The translations under genes and the position numbers were made by a program. The notes under the pieces were generated by a model. It saw only the letters and a program-made list of their open reading frames with translations, ran no database searches and was not told the DNA's origin. From contig JANAVB010042343.1 in assembly GCA_029216955.1 (NCBI GenBank), positions 1 to 64,000 on the forward strand: a stretch of 64,000 nt of DNA. The letters run 5' to 3'. This DNA is from Iris pallida. Its lineage: Eukaryota; Streptophyta; Magnoliopsida; Asparagales; Iridaceae. Shown here piece by piece: positions 21,181-31,922 of this stretch. Positions within the stretch are counted from its first letter, which is position 1. Every line of letters begins with the position of its first letter.

Positions 21181-24100
21181 CCTGGAATCAGAAGAGTTAG
21201 AACATTCTTCGTTATCAGAATCAGAAACCGCTGGGGATAACATTGGAGGAGAAGCGTATCCGAGACCTCTTTTGGTCCTGCTGTAATACATTTCTGACTT
21301 TTCTTGTGGAACAGCGGTACGAAGAGGAGTCTTTCTTCCTTTACCGTAATTGAGGTCGCTTTTGAAGTCGTAACCCATCTTTCGGACGATGTCTTTTGAT
21401 TGTTGACTGTAACGACGGAATTGAAGATGTCCCGTGTCGTTAACTTTGCTATCATCCGCGTAGCTAAATTTTTGTTCCGGTCTTTTACTAAAAAGTATTG
21501 GAAGTTCACCTTTCTTGCGAGCAGGAACAATACGATATGAGTCTTTTGGGTGTTCATATGAAACTTCTGTTTGAAGAGATTGCACTACTCCCATTGTAAA
21601 TGATTTGAAGCTATCTAACATATCCAAATAGTATTTAGTATGATAAATAACATCAGTATACTGGAAAGTAGATGCTTTTCATTGATATGTACATCTGTAT
21701 TTACAGCAGGACCTTTAGCCTTAGCAGGCTTGGTCAGATTGATTACAAGAGGGGGAGAAGAAGAACGTGGAGGAGGCTTGTTACGACGAAGGTCAATAAC
21801 AAGTGGCTCAGAGGAGGTGAGCTCCCTTTTTTCCTTGTTGTGAGTTAAATCAACAACAAGTGGCTCAGAAGAAGTGAGCTGCTTTTTGTCCTTGTTACGA
21901 CGTAAGTCAATAACAAGTGGCTCAGAAGAGGTGAGCTCTATTTTATCTTGATCGTCATCAGTAGATTGACTCTGAACTGGCAAGTGAATAGCCAGTGGTT
22001 TAGAAGACTGAGGGTAAGAAACACGCCCTTTAACAGGTATAATGAGAGTGTCATTGGGCACTGTTTCTTGATCTTCTTCAGTATCCATTGCCAATACCAC
22101 CTTCATAAATTCTTTCTTGTACATACGAGCGTCATTGCAGTATGCTTCGACACCCTTGAAAGGATAAAGGTCTACAACTTCTTTGTGGACTTGTCCTTTG
22201 TCATCAACATATTTGAAGCATTGATGCAGAGTTGATGGAACAATGTTATGTTCATGGAGGAAAGGTCTTACCAAGAGAGCGTTGTAAGAACAGCCATGAT
22301 TGTCGATAATATAGAAGGTCACCTTTGTGCGAAGATTGCCTATTTGGAGTTTCAGGCGAATCTTACCCAACGGTTCACTCCTTCCTTGGTTGAATCCCAA
22401 GATAGTGGTGATTGTGCTTGAAAGACTATGCACTGGTATCTTTAATGCGTCAAGCATTGTCTTTGGCATGATACTGAGTGCAGACCCTGGATCTATCAGG
22501 ATACGATCGACTTTCATCGAGTCGACATATCTTGTATAATAAAGAGGACGATTATGTCTATTATTCTCCAGCAGCATATCATCCTGAGTGAAAGTGATGT
22601 TTGGAATCAACTCCAGGACACTGTGACAATGGTGGCAAGAAACTGGCTCTGCTACCGGTTTCTTGAGGAGAGTTAGGCAAGTTTCAGCCTGCATCAGGGC
22701 TTCACTTAGAGTTTCTCGAGTCTCTTTAGAAAGGCGCAAAAGCTCGAAGATTGATAATCTAGTCGGTGTATTGGCTAATTGAGCCAATATATCAAAGTTA
22801 TACGGCTTTTCAAGTCCTGTAGGAGATGATTTCTTCTGAGGTTTGTCAAAGCGGACTTGTTGCTTGCCTTTGTCAGCCGTCATTGGCTTGGGAGGAATAG
22901 GTACTACAACTGGTGAAGATGTAGAAGGGATCTCTTTAGTGGAAGCAGGTTGTGCTGGGGCAGGTTCAGAAGAAGAAGCAGGATCCTCTTGACCTTCAAA
23001 ATGATCTTTCAAATAGGCTTTCCCCGATCTGGTACCTAGCAGAATCTCTTCATCAACTATGGGGTCAAAAGACACCATATTACAAGTCTTTGTCTTGCCT
23101 TTAGAACGACATTTCTTCTTGGAAGAGGGCACTTCGAACTCTGGAGCAAGATCGGGATGGATCCACATAATTTCGCCGTTGTCAAGAGACAAGGGAACAA
23201 GACCTTCATTTGGTGGAAGTGGGAGATTCTCAATCTCAAGAGTAACTTTGGGAATTGGAATGACACCGTGCTGTACTATCTGCGGAGGAAAGTCACCAAA
23301 CTGGACTGAAACCATGTTCGCAGTAACAGTCTTCTCATCTTGCTGCAGAGTGATGACACCAGCATTGACAAGCTCTTGAATTTTGCCCTTTAGCACGTAG
23401 CATGCTCGAGTAGGATGTCCAATAAACTTGTGGTAGACACAATATTTAGGATGATCTGTCTTACCAACTTCATCAGGTTTCTTTGGGTCTGGGAGCTGAA
23501 TTTTATTGCTTTTGAGTAAACATTCAAAGATGCTTGCAGTGTCATTCTCGTCAAAGGAATATTCCACTTTCGGACGAGGTTCCCTCGATGGGGGTGCAGA
23601 AGGAGTAGGATTGGAAGTCGGTGGAGCCACATTGACAGCCAAAGATTCTTTATTCTTGTTCAAATTAATGTTCAAAGTCTCTTTTGCTTTACGATTATTC
23701 TGACGGTTGCCACCACCTGACGTCTGATGTTCATCTCGATCGAGGTTAGACATCTGTACCCCCAATTGTTTGAATTTCTCGGCACTCACTTCAGCAGCTT
23801 TGGCGTTGACGATGAATGAAGGCCAATCTTGGAATTGGGTAGATCCCGTCCACATACTGATAATAGGCAAAAGATTTGCCTTACAAGTATCAATAGTAAC
23901 AGCAGCTGGAGTTCCGGGAGGCATTTTCAAAGCTTCACGGCAGAACCGTTCGATAAAGCTCTCAGCAGTTTCATTATGTTTCTGTTTGATTTTGTTGAGA
24001 GCTGACATAGTCATGTCATTAAATCCTTCATAGAACCGTTCCAGGAAAATTTGTTTGAGACCTGAAAAGGAAGTGATACAACCATCGGGCAAACTTCTAT

Positions 24101-24761
24101 ACCAGTCATATGCTACGCCGGCTAAACAACCGGCGAACACTCTGGTAAGAAGAGCGTCATTCGGCTGGAGTTGAACGGTCATTACCTTAAAATGATTGAT
24201 GAATTGACTAGGGGAAGTACTGCCATCGAACAAAGAGATTGTTGGGATTTTGTACTTCGGTGGGAACGGAACTTCCTTCCATTCAACTGGATAGGGCTGC
24301 TTGATCCCCAATCTTTGCAAGTTGTCTTTCTTTTTGAAAGCTTCGAACTGGGTTCGCAAGAGTTTGACAGCTTCATTGGCGTCTTCAGATGACGAAGAGG
24401 GAGCAGGTTGAGTTAGAGTGGTAGGAGGAGGAACAACATTGTAAGCACTACCCCCAGCTCCTGACTGACTAGGTGTAGTTTGAACTTGTACTTGTACAGG
24501 AGGTATTTGAGGAGACACTACCCCCAGTCCAGTATTGACAGGTACCGAAGATGCTATGATCTCTGGACTCGTAGTAGGTGCAGTTGGTGGTGTAACATGC
24601 TGTGCTACAATGATAGAATGCATACTAGCAACCATTTCAGCCATGGTTTTTAGCTTGTCTTCAAGTGCAGCGATTCGCTGTTCTTGATTTGTAGATGTTG
24701 AGGCATCTGGATCATCAGTGACAACATAAGCTGTTACTTCTCTTGGTACAGTGGAAGACAC
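21181..24761 (-). pseudogene. Tat element 1 gag (capsid, nucleocapsid) and protease
   Basis: A 1048-codon open frame (24761-21615) makes the particle proteins and protease. In order: a coiled-coil start, Pro-rich linker, a retrotransposon gag capsid domain (QFINHFKVM to LLPIISMW, about codons 180-300), a zinc knuckle of the Tat form C-X2-H-X4-H-X4-C (YCVYHKFIGHPTRACYVLKG), and an aspartic protease with the active-site variant IDPGSALSIMP (DSG is usual in many gypsy elements). It ends in three imperfect repeats (LTSSEPLVIDLRRNK type, about 21770-21960). A frameshift near 21620 breaks the link to the segment 21600-21178, which has a conserved LNYGKGR and RGLGY pair also seen in copy 2A. Confidence 0.93.
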
Positions 24762-26480
24762 TGTCTGTTCAGAGCTTTCGCTATATGCATCATAGTCTGA
24801 AGAAGAATAACCTGAAGGGTTTTGAGGAAGATTCCTTTGACCGATTGTATCTCGGCTTCGAGAACGAGTATGTCGAAATACTCCTTCAGAAGATTCTTAG
24901 AGTAATTCTAAATACCGCTGACTTGGTTTACGGAGTTTACCATGCTTAGAGCATCTTCTACCACCAGTGTCTCGGGAAGTCATGTTAACAGAAGCATACA
25001 AGACTTCGTCTTCCTCTGACATAGGTTCAGATTTAGCAAAAGTCAGACGATCGAAAACAGATATTTTTGTTGTTTGATAACAACATTGGATGATGACTTT
25101 ATGGTTACAATGATGATCCGATGATTGAGATGGAGGTGTTAAGACATTGTCCCGTTTTTGTCTAAGATGTTCTCGGAGATCGGGAACAACCACAGGATGA
25201 GGAAAACTCTGAGGGATCTGTTCTTTGATGACATTCGGAACATGATTCCGATTCTTCAAATATTTAGTCCCTTGAGTATACAGGGAAGTGCTCACTTCAT
25301 TGGCATAAGTGTCGAGATTTTTGACCTTGGAGATTTATTTCTGATGATGTTAGATCTTCGGCATTGGCTGTTTGCGTTTTACCGAAGTGGGTCTATTGAG
25401 ATAAGTTCTGAGATCAGCAAATTCACCTCCAGGGGTTTCTGTCTGAGACACTAATAGTTTTGCCTGTCTGGAACGGGAAATCTTGAGAGTCGGAAGGTCC
25501 TGGAATTCTGCTACCGGAGTAGGCAAAATACCTCTTTGATCTGTACAAGTTCTCTTATTATTAAGGAAAGAAGAATCCTTGTTTGAAAGAGTTCTAGTAC
25601 TGATTGGTGCCAAGGCACGTTCAGATGGATCTTCTTCGGTAAAGACTGAAGAAGATTGAGAAAAGACCAAAGGGCCTTTTCCTTTATTTTGTGACGAAGG
25701 GTTAGCTAAAGAGTGTTTCCCTCTGTTGTCTTCCAAGTCATGAGACAAGGAAGTTTGAGAAAAGACCAACGGGCCTTTCCCTTTGTTTTGAAGAGAAAGA
25801 GGAATAGCCAAAGGACTACCCCCAGTAGATTGCACAGGAGCAACAGTGTGTTTAGGAAAAGGAGCAGAGCCTTTTCCCTTGTTGTGAGAAGAAGAGAGTT
25901 TAGCCAAAAGGCTGTCACTCTTGGATTGCGCAGGAATGCTTTGCGCATGAGTTGATGGTACACTGGTTCTGGCCACAGAGACTGTGGTTTGCGCATCAGG
26001 AGTTCTTGCCACAGAATGCTTAGGTTGCACTCTGGTTGCTGGAATATTAGTTTGCGCAGGAAGTTTGGCAGCCAATTGCGCCAGAGGCATAGGAGTTTTA
26101 TACTTAGCCATGGCAGCATATAAAGTCTTTTGTGTACTGTTCATAACAGACTATGCAGTAGTAGCAGAGACAGATTGTGCACTGGGCTTGGTGACAGAAG
26201 CTTTGGACTGCGCAGCAGACTTGCTGGCAGATTGCGCAGAAGACTTGATGTCAGCATTAACAGAATGCGCAACAATCTTTGGGATCCACACTGGGCGCAC
26301 TTTGCTTATGGCAGCAGTGGTTGCAGTGCAAAGATTGGTTTTGGAGTTGATCATAGACTCGTAGGCTGTCTGGTTGATCTTCACAACTAGTGTCTTCTGC
26401 GTCTTTCCGATAGACGCTACGTCACATTGAGTTGTTACTTCCTCATCGGAGGAGAAAGTCGTCCCCAGCAGAGTCGCCAT
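24762..26480 (-). pseudogene. Tat element 1 gag N-terminal extension
   Basis: This stretch is in one frame with the downstream gag and starts at an ATG inside the primer binding site (MATLLGTTFS). It is interrupted by four stops: a TAG at 26151 where the repeated AQS motif predicts CAG, TAA at 25350 and 25335, and one at 24897. It contains AQS/SAQ repeats (26150-26270), Gly-Lys-Gly repeats (NKGKGPLVFSQ and variants, 25670-25900) and a block SVFDRLTFA that recurs in copy 2B as SVFDRIAFP. The function is unknown; it may be a long matrix-like leader domain, since Tat gag proteins are often extended. The repeated motifs match GCGCA micro-repeats in the LTR. Confidence 0.75.
26461..26479 (-). other. 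Primer binding site of Tat element 1
   Basis: On the minus strand the LTR ends CA, three A bases follow, then TGGCGACTCTGCTGGGGAC. This is the tRNA-primed start of minus-strand synthesis. The sequence resembles the tRNA-Arg-type site reported for Ogre-like elements (from memory). The gag ATG overlaps its first bases. Confidence 0.85.
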
Positions 26481-26482
26481 TT

Positions 26483-27390
26483 TGTTTGCAAAAACAAAAG
26501 TATGAAACTTTATTGATACAAACTTTGTAAAAGATTACAATTTGAATTCTGGGAATGGTACAACTTTAGGAATCCAATCTAGATGACGATTGCTTTATCC
26601 CTTGGACGATGTGAACTCTGAAGACGAAGCCTCTGAAGTTGAAGACAACTCTGGAATTGAAGGCAAAAAGCCTCGGAAGTTAAAGGCAAAAGCCTCGAAA
26701 GAATGCAGCAGCACTTAGGCAAGAACTCCTGAACTCTCTGATCTCTGATTATTGATTCGTGATCCCCCTTGAATGGAGACTTGAAACTCTATTTATAGAG
26801 TTCTGAGAAATAACTAACTTTTAGTTATTCTGGACTGCGCATGATGGATTGCACAGCAATTGGTTTGCGTAGAAATGGACTGCGCAGGCAGTTGCTGGAT
26901 CATGGGTTAACTGTCTTGGACACATGGCATCATTTGATTAAAATATGCATGATCATGCATAGGCAGTTGCTACGAAATGAGCAATTGATGGCATGAGTGC
27001 CACGTGTACTTTATCATTTGTACTGATAGAACATGCACATTGAATTGTGCAGACTTTGGATTGTGCTAACTTGAATTGCGCAGGAAATGGATTACGCCAA
27101 CACAGATTGCGCCAACATGGATTGCGCTGCCAGCTGTCCTCGAGCGCCGTGCTGCACGATTAAATGAATGGCCGCCTCGATCTCCGTGCTGTCAATTGTC
27201 AGAAAATTTAATTTGTGTCAGGTAATGATGACGATTTGCCATGTCAGCCTGCGCGCTTGGAAGTGTGCGCAATCGATCCTGTGCAATCTGAATGGTGCGC
27301 AATCTGTTGTCTGCGCAAGTCATCTGAAAGTTGTATTTCTTGATTTTCTGACTTTGTTGATGTGTGCCACTTGATTTTTTAGGACCTACA
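26483..27390 (-). repeat. Tat element 1, 5' LTR
   Basis: Same length as the left LTR (908 bp). It carries the presumed genomic promoter: TATAAATA on the minus strand at 26790-26797. It is flanked by the primer binding site on the left and by the TSD on the right. Confidence 0.96.
26790..26797 (-). promoter_or_regulatory. TATA box of Tat element 1 5' LTR
   Basis: The minus strand reads CTCTATAAATAGAG around this site, a plant TATA box inside a short palindrome. The same site in the other LTR is at 10936-10943. Confidence 0.8.
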
Positions 27391-27395
27391 TCCCC
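27391..27395. repeat. Target-site duplication TCCCC, right
   Basis: Second copy of the five bases found at 10624-10628. It marks insertion of the Tat element into ORF2 of LINE copy 2. Confidence 0.92.
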
Positions 27396-28495
27396 TAACG
27401 CGGGCGTGGAAGAAAGCGGAGTTTTTGTCGCCCTTGTTGTCCCAAGTCAACCTGGCTTTCTGCTTCCAATATTTTGTCTCAACTTTTTGGAAGGATTTAA
27501 GGATATCCTTTTTAAGGTTAAGCGTGGCACGGTTCTCTGAGGATCAATCCGTAGCAAACCTAAACTCAGCACGAGTGACGTCATCCTCCGTTGCCTTAAT
27601 TACTTGGAAGATGTTGCCAAAAGCGAGTTTGCTCCAGGAAGTAAGGGCGCTCCTTGTGGCCTTGAGTTTTACTGCCACTTGGATGAGGGGGTCTGGGTTG
27701 TTCGCCGTATTCCAGGCGGAGGCCATGATGTTTCGGAATTGAGGATGATGTCTCCAGAAGTCCAGGAATCTGAAGGGTTTTTTAATAGGGTTGGAGTTGT
27801 TGCTGACCTCAATAAGGAGGGAAGCATGATCAAATTCTGTAGAGTTAAGGTGCGAGAGGTTGGAAATGAGTTTCATATCGGACCACCGGTTGTTAACGAG
27901 TGTGCGATCCAGGCAAGAATATTGGCGACGAGCTCTTTCTTGTATGTTGCACCAAGTGAAGGAGTTACCGGAGTAGGGTAGGGGGTGTAAGTTAGCTTGA
28001 AAAATGAAGGAGTTAAAGTCGTTCATGGCTGGTTGGTGGAGGGGAGACCCCCCGACTTTTCCTCGATGCTTGCGATTGTGTTAAAGTCCCTAAGGCACAG
28101 CCACGGAAGGTTGTTGAGGGAGCTGTGGGTGTCCATAAGGGTGTTCCATATCTGCTTGTGCTCAGCATAGTCGCAGCTGCCGTAGACAGTAGAAATGAGG
28201 GATCTGGAGGAGAGGGTGGGGTGTTCGACCCAGTAAGAGAGCGCCTGTTCGGAGTCGAGGACTGTACCGAAGAGGCATTTGTCGGATAAGAGGAACCAGA
28301 TGTCGTGACACCCAGCGATGTCGTTCGGGAAACCTAGCTGAAGTTGGATGGATTTGATTTTTCTCTGGGGGAGTTTGGGTTCGATGATAACAATAATGTC
28401 GATCTGGTGGATTTTGATGAGGGTGATTAATCTTCTCATGGTTGGTTTGTTGGCCAGCCTCTAACGTTCCATGTTAGAATGTTAAGCATTAGCAT
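27391..28495 (-). pseudogene. LINE copy 2 ORF2: endonuclease part
   Basis: The apurinic-like endonuclease nicks target DNA for LINE insertion. ORF2 starts at 28495 with LTWNVRG, the standard first block of plant L1 endonucleases. Next come IIEPKL (catalytic Glu), LRDFNTIA (GDFN is usual), SFTWCNIQ, LDRTLVNNRW and FDHASLLI (SDH is usual). A frameshift lies near 28430 and another near 28020, and the last catalytic block is changed, so activity is unlikely. ORF2 begins about 14 bases inside the 3' end of ORF1. The linker to RT is cut at 27391 by the Tat insertion and resumes at 10628. Confidence 0.88.
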
Positions 28496-29935
28496 GATTG
28501 TGATTGGGGGTGTGGTTAAGCTTTGAGGCTGACCTTGTGGTCATGGATGAGGGCTCTTTAGCTTTATTCTTTTTCTTCTTGTTTTGATGGATAGTGGGGG
28601 CCCTTTGGGATACTATAGGGGTAACTGTCGTCGAGTCTCGGCGGTACGGCACCCTGTTTCCTGTGGCGTTCTCCGGAGGGTTGATGAGTTCTGTCTCGAT
28701 CTCGGTCAGAGCGCTGAGTGGGTTGTTGGGTTTCAGGAAGCCGACATCCTGAGCTTGTCGGATCCTGTCCTTGTACTCTAGGCCTAATGACTGCACGACC
28801 TCGACCGAGAGGGAGGAGGTAGCTGAATCAACGAGGGCAGGGTGGATAGTCAGCGCCAGCCTGTTATCCCCTGATATGCCCGAGTCAAAGATGGCCAGAC
28901 CGTTGGCGTTCTCTCCACCTTTATCAGGCGGGTGCTTGTCGGAGAGGGGGTTTAACTGGTCTTCGACCTTAGAAGAGGAGCTTAGGATCTCGAATCTGTT
29001 GAGGAGGGTAATGCCTGTTGGCTTATCCGGAACCATACAAATGTCTGATGTCGAGGGAGAGCGAGGGCTGGGCGAGCTATCGCTTTCAGCAAAGTATGAG
29101 TGTGAGTTAGGGAGGGGAAGGATAGTGCCTGGGATGGGGAGTTGGGTTGTCTTCGAGGGTTGAGCCTTTTATGGTGCTTCCTTTCTGAGCTCCGGGTGGG
29201 CTTTGAAACAATTCTTCGAGAGGTGGCCTCTGATCTGACAGTGCTTACAGAATCTAATACCGTTGTCGTACTCAAGCATATGGAGGTGAGTCCATCCCCC
29301 TAGCTCGAGCTGAATGAGTGAGGGGGGTCGAGGGATAGGTCGATCTCTACGCAAATTTTAGTGTAGTTGCCTTTGGAGAGATTGCATGTTTCTTCGGCGA
29401 TGGCTACTATAGTCCCGAAGGAGCTGGCAATTCACTTGAGAGCTGCTGGAGCGAAGCAGACCCGGGGGAGGTTCGGCAATGTGATCTACGTCGAGATAAT
29501 CTTTGAGTTGACAATGGGGTTGAAACTGGGAGACCATTTAGCGATCTTCACGCTGAGGGATCCGATGTTGGTGGTGCCCTTAGCCCAAACAAAGGGGCAG
29601 TCGGGGTCAGAGGAGAGGTGGAGGAGGAGGTGTTTTGGGTCTAATGGTGCGACCTTGTATGCTGATGAGAGACCCCAGCCTACGATGGCTTCTTTAGCGA
29701 CGGGTAGTTTAGGGCATCCGGACTGGAACTTCAGCATAAAGGTCTTCGAGAAGGATGAGGATAATGAGAAAATTTCGTCAGGGGAGAACGGCACTCTGAT
29801 GGTTTGGCCTTCGGGTGGGGTAGTGAACTCGATCTCTGGAAGTTCGAGATCCTTCGCGACGGGGGGCAACTGCGCTACATGATCTGGTCTCAATATCACT
29901 GCGAAAGATGGCATCGATGTGAGACCGAAGGGGGG
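28482..29935 (-). pseudogene. LINE copy 2 ORF1: RNA-binding protein with CCHC knuckle
   Basis: ORF1 would coat LINE RNA in the ribonucleoprotein. The N-terminal frame (29914-29486) resembles the domain of unknown function found in plant L1 ORF1 (blocks IRVPFSPDEIFSLS and SDPDCPFVWAKG). A zinc knuckle of form C-X2-C-X4-H-X4-C follows (CKHCQIRGHLSKNC, 29249-29208). The C-terminal part (29036-28482) is basic and Ser/Thr-rich with KKKKNKAKEPSS near its end. At least two frameshifts (near 29480 and 29170) break it. Its stop overlaps the ORF2 start. Confidence 0.82.
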
Positions 29936-30071
29936 TGACGGATGCTGTCCAGGCGGGGAGAGATGATGGTTGTTGGATGGAGTGGATGCTGCGAAGCGAA
30001 CCGAGGAAGAATCACTGGACTGCGCGCTATGCCACTCGGGTTACTCGGGGTTGGGCCCCGCAGGCCGACAG

Positions 30072-30242
30072 AGAAGGTCGCGCGCAAGACCACCAGGTGA
30101 TGGAGCATGATAACTCTGTGGGGTGGTGGCGCATGCGCCCCGACCAGCTTCCGCGGGCGCATAGCCGTCAGCAAAGGAAATGAGAGGGGGAAGGCCCCTT
30201 GACGCCGGTGGTGCGCAGCCCGCTCCCGCGGGCGCATGCCTA

Positions 30243-30246
<4 letters not shown>
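30072..30246. repeat. LINE 5' segment, copy A of duplication
   Basis: About 175 bp from agaaggtcgcgcgcaagac to gcgcatgcctagta, repeated with about ten differences at 30325-30499. The two copies are separated by a TA tract. Confidence 0.92.
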
Positions 30247-30310
<64 letters not shown>

Positions 30311-30324
30311 AAATATATATATAT
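30244..30324. repeat. (AT)n microsatellite
   Basis: About 30 AT units, then a short AACAA interruption and more TA units, between the two LINE 5' segments. Confidence 0.95.
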
Positions 30325-30499
30325 AGAAGGTCGCGCGCAAGACCACTAGGTGCTGGAGCATGATAACTCTGTGGGGTGGTGGCGCATGCGCCCCGGCCAG
30401 CTTACGCGGGCGCATAGCCGTCAGCAAAGGAGAGGAGAGGGGGAAGGCCCCCTGACGCCGGTGGCGCGCAGCCCGCTCCCGCGGGCGCATGCCTAGTAT
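30325..30499. repeat. LINE 5' segment, copy B of duplication
   Basis: Second copy of the 175-bp segment, flanked by TA tracts on both sides. Either a tandem duplication that includes the microsatellite, or an extra 5' unit of the same LINE. Confidence 0.92.
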
Positions 30500-30502
30500 A
30501 TA

Positions 30503-30582
<80 letters not shown>

Positions 30583-30588
30583 TATATT
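30497..30588. repeat. (AT)n microsatellite
   Basis: Long AT run with two CATA interruptions. It borders the GC-rich block on its left. Confidence 0.95.
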
Positions 30589-31543
30589 CCCGCCGTCCCT
30601 GCCCTTCTCGGCCGCCGTACCCCCTCCTTCGCCCTCCGCCTCAGCTTCGCTTCCTTCTCCGTCCGCCGGGGCCTACTGGCAGGACCCCTCCTCCCGGCAG
30701 TGGTTCTGGGTCCCTGGCCGAGGAGCGCCCCGCCCCGTCAGCCATCCACCCTCCCGCTCCTCTCCCCGCCTCCGCTTCTGCCCCACCCTCCTCCTCGGCC
30801 GGGGTGCGCTCTCGTCGCCTTCCTCCTAGTCGTCTCGGTGCGTCCCGCTGGTGTTCGTGTCGCCCTCCCGCCCGCGCCGGCCCCCTCTTGCAGCCTCGGG
30901 CGTCCTTTTCGTCCTGTCGCCGCCCCTCCGGAGTGTCCCCCTGCAGCCCCTCCGCGGCGGTGCTGCCGGCCCCCGCTCTCTAGCTGGCTTGGGCCCAGCC
31001 CCCTTCTGCTCGTCCCGATCCTCGCGCCTCCTAGCTCTCAGGCGCCGGCCCTGTCCTCGCTCCGGCATCGCGGCCCCTTCTCCGGCGGCCGCCCATCTCG
31101 CTCCAGCCTCGCGGCCCCCCCGGCCCCCCCCGGCCCCTTCTCCGGCGGCCTCGCCTGGCGCCGGACTCTTCCTCCCTCCACCGCCGGCAGACTCCTCCTT
31201 CCCCCGGCGGCCGTCCCGTCCCTCCTCCGGCTATGCGGACCCTTCCCCGGTGCTCGCCCCTCCCCGGCGACGTGATCCTGGCTTACGTCCGACCCTCCGG
31301 GTCCCGAGCCCCCTCGGGCCCAGTCCCTGCCGCTCGGGTTGCGCGCCCAACGCTCCGGGACTCGTGCGTGCAGCTGGCCCCTCGGGCCCCACGCGGGCTG
31401 CCACGTGCCCCCCCCCCTCGGGACAGGGAGCGGGATTTGAATTTTGTATTTTGCTTTCCTTTTCGTTTTGGGGTGGGCCTTAGTGAAGGCCGGCCGTTCT
31501 GTGTTGTTCTGTGTTTTTCAGTTTCAATAAAATGTCCTTTTGT

Positions 31544-31546
<3 letters not shown>
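30589..31546 (+). other. GC-rich block with 3' AATAAA, candidate retroposed sequence
   Basis: A sharp island of very high GC content and C-rich plus strand, flanked on both sides by TA tracts and unlike anything else in the window. Open frames in several phases give only Pro/Ser/Ala/Arg low-complexity proteins, which the base composition alone explains. The last 110 bases turn T-rich and end caataaaatgtccttttgtcaaaa before the TA tract, like a transcript 3' end. I recognise no domain. It may be a processed transcript copy or a non-autonomous LINE relative. Confidence 0.5.
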
Positions 31547-31607
<61 letters not shown>

Positions 31608-31622
31608 ATATATATATATATA
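31547..31622. repeat. (AT)n microsatellite
   Basis: About 35 TA units with a TATGTATG interruption, directly after the AATAAA-containing end of the GC-rich block. Confidence 0.95.
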
Positions 31623-31922
31623 AATTCCACAAGTCAGCGGCTTATCATGGTTCAATTATCTAAATACTTTTATCAATCCTAGAAAAACTGTAACCTCAAA
31701 GATAAATATTTAAAACTTGCTCAAAATCAATCAACATTATTTTAAAGCTTCTAGATTTAAACATTAGTATCAAATTCTTCAATCACCATTGAATACTCCT
31801 ATAAGTCTTAAGAATTTGAATTCATAGCCCCTAAGTATTTATAATTCCTCAACTTTTTAAATGTACAACCCTACCATTGTTTGCTCCATGTCATTCTTTG
31901 TCCCCTATGTTCCTTTGATATA
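31623..31922. other. AT-rich gap, no feature
   Basis: About 300 bases of AT-rich sequence with no repeat, domain or LTR boundary that I can recognise. Confidence 0.6.

Larger units (their letters stand above)
10629..27390 (-). mobile_element. Tat-lineage Ty3/gypsy retrotransposon (element 1)
   Basis: A complete 16.8-kb element in minus orientation: two 908-bp LTRs, primer binding site next to the right LTR, gag, protease, RT, RNase H, a second archaeal-type RNase H, integrase, then a 3' region with two genes on the opposite (plus) strand, and a polypurine tract next to the left LTR. Two RNase H domains plus a large 3' accessory region are hallmarks of the Tat group (Ogre, Retand, Grande and relatives). 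The LTRs differ at roughly 35 sites by eye (about 4%), mostly CG-to-TG/CA changes. All coding regions carry stops or frameshifts, so it is probably immobile on its own. Confidence 0.95.
27391..30242 (-). mobile_element. L1-like LINE copy 2, 5' half
   Basis: Contains ORF1 and the endonuclease half of ORF2, continuous with 8036-10628 once the Tat insertion is removed. The 5' end is GC-rich and abuts a TA tract at 30244. Confidence 0.88.

Noticed and set aside
27604..27981. Plus-strand frames of 105-130 codons across 27425-29163
   Set aside because: They are shadows of LINE ORF1 and endonuclease frames on the minus strand, whose motifs are clear.
30489..31682. Long Pro/Ser/Arg-rich open frames on both strands in the GC-rich block
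   Set aside because: High GC content removes stop codons by chance. Frames overlap on both strands and show no domain or codon preference.
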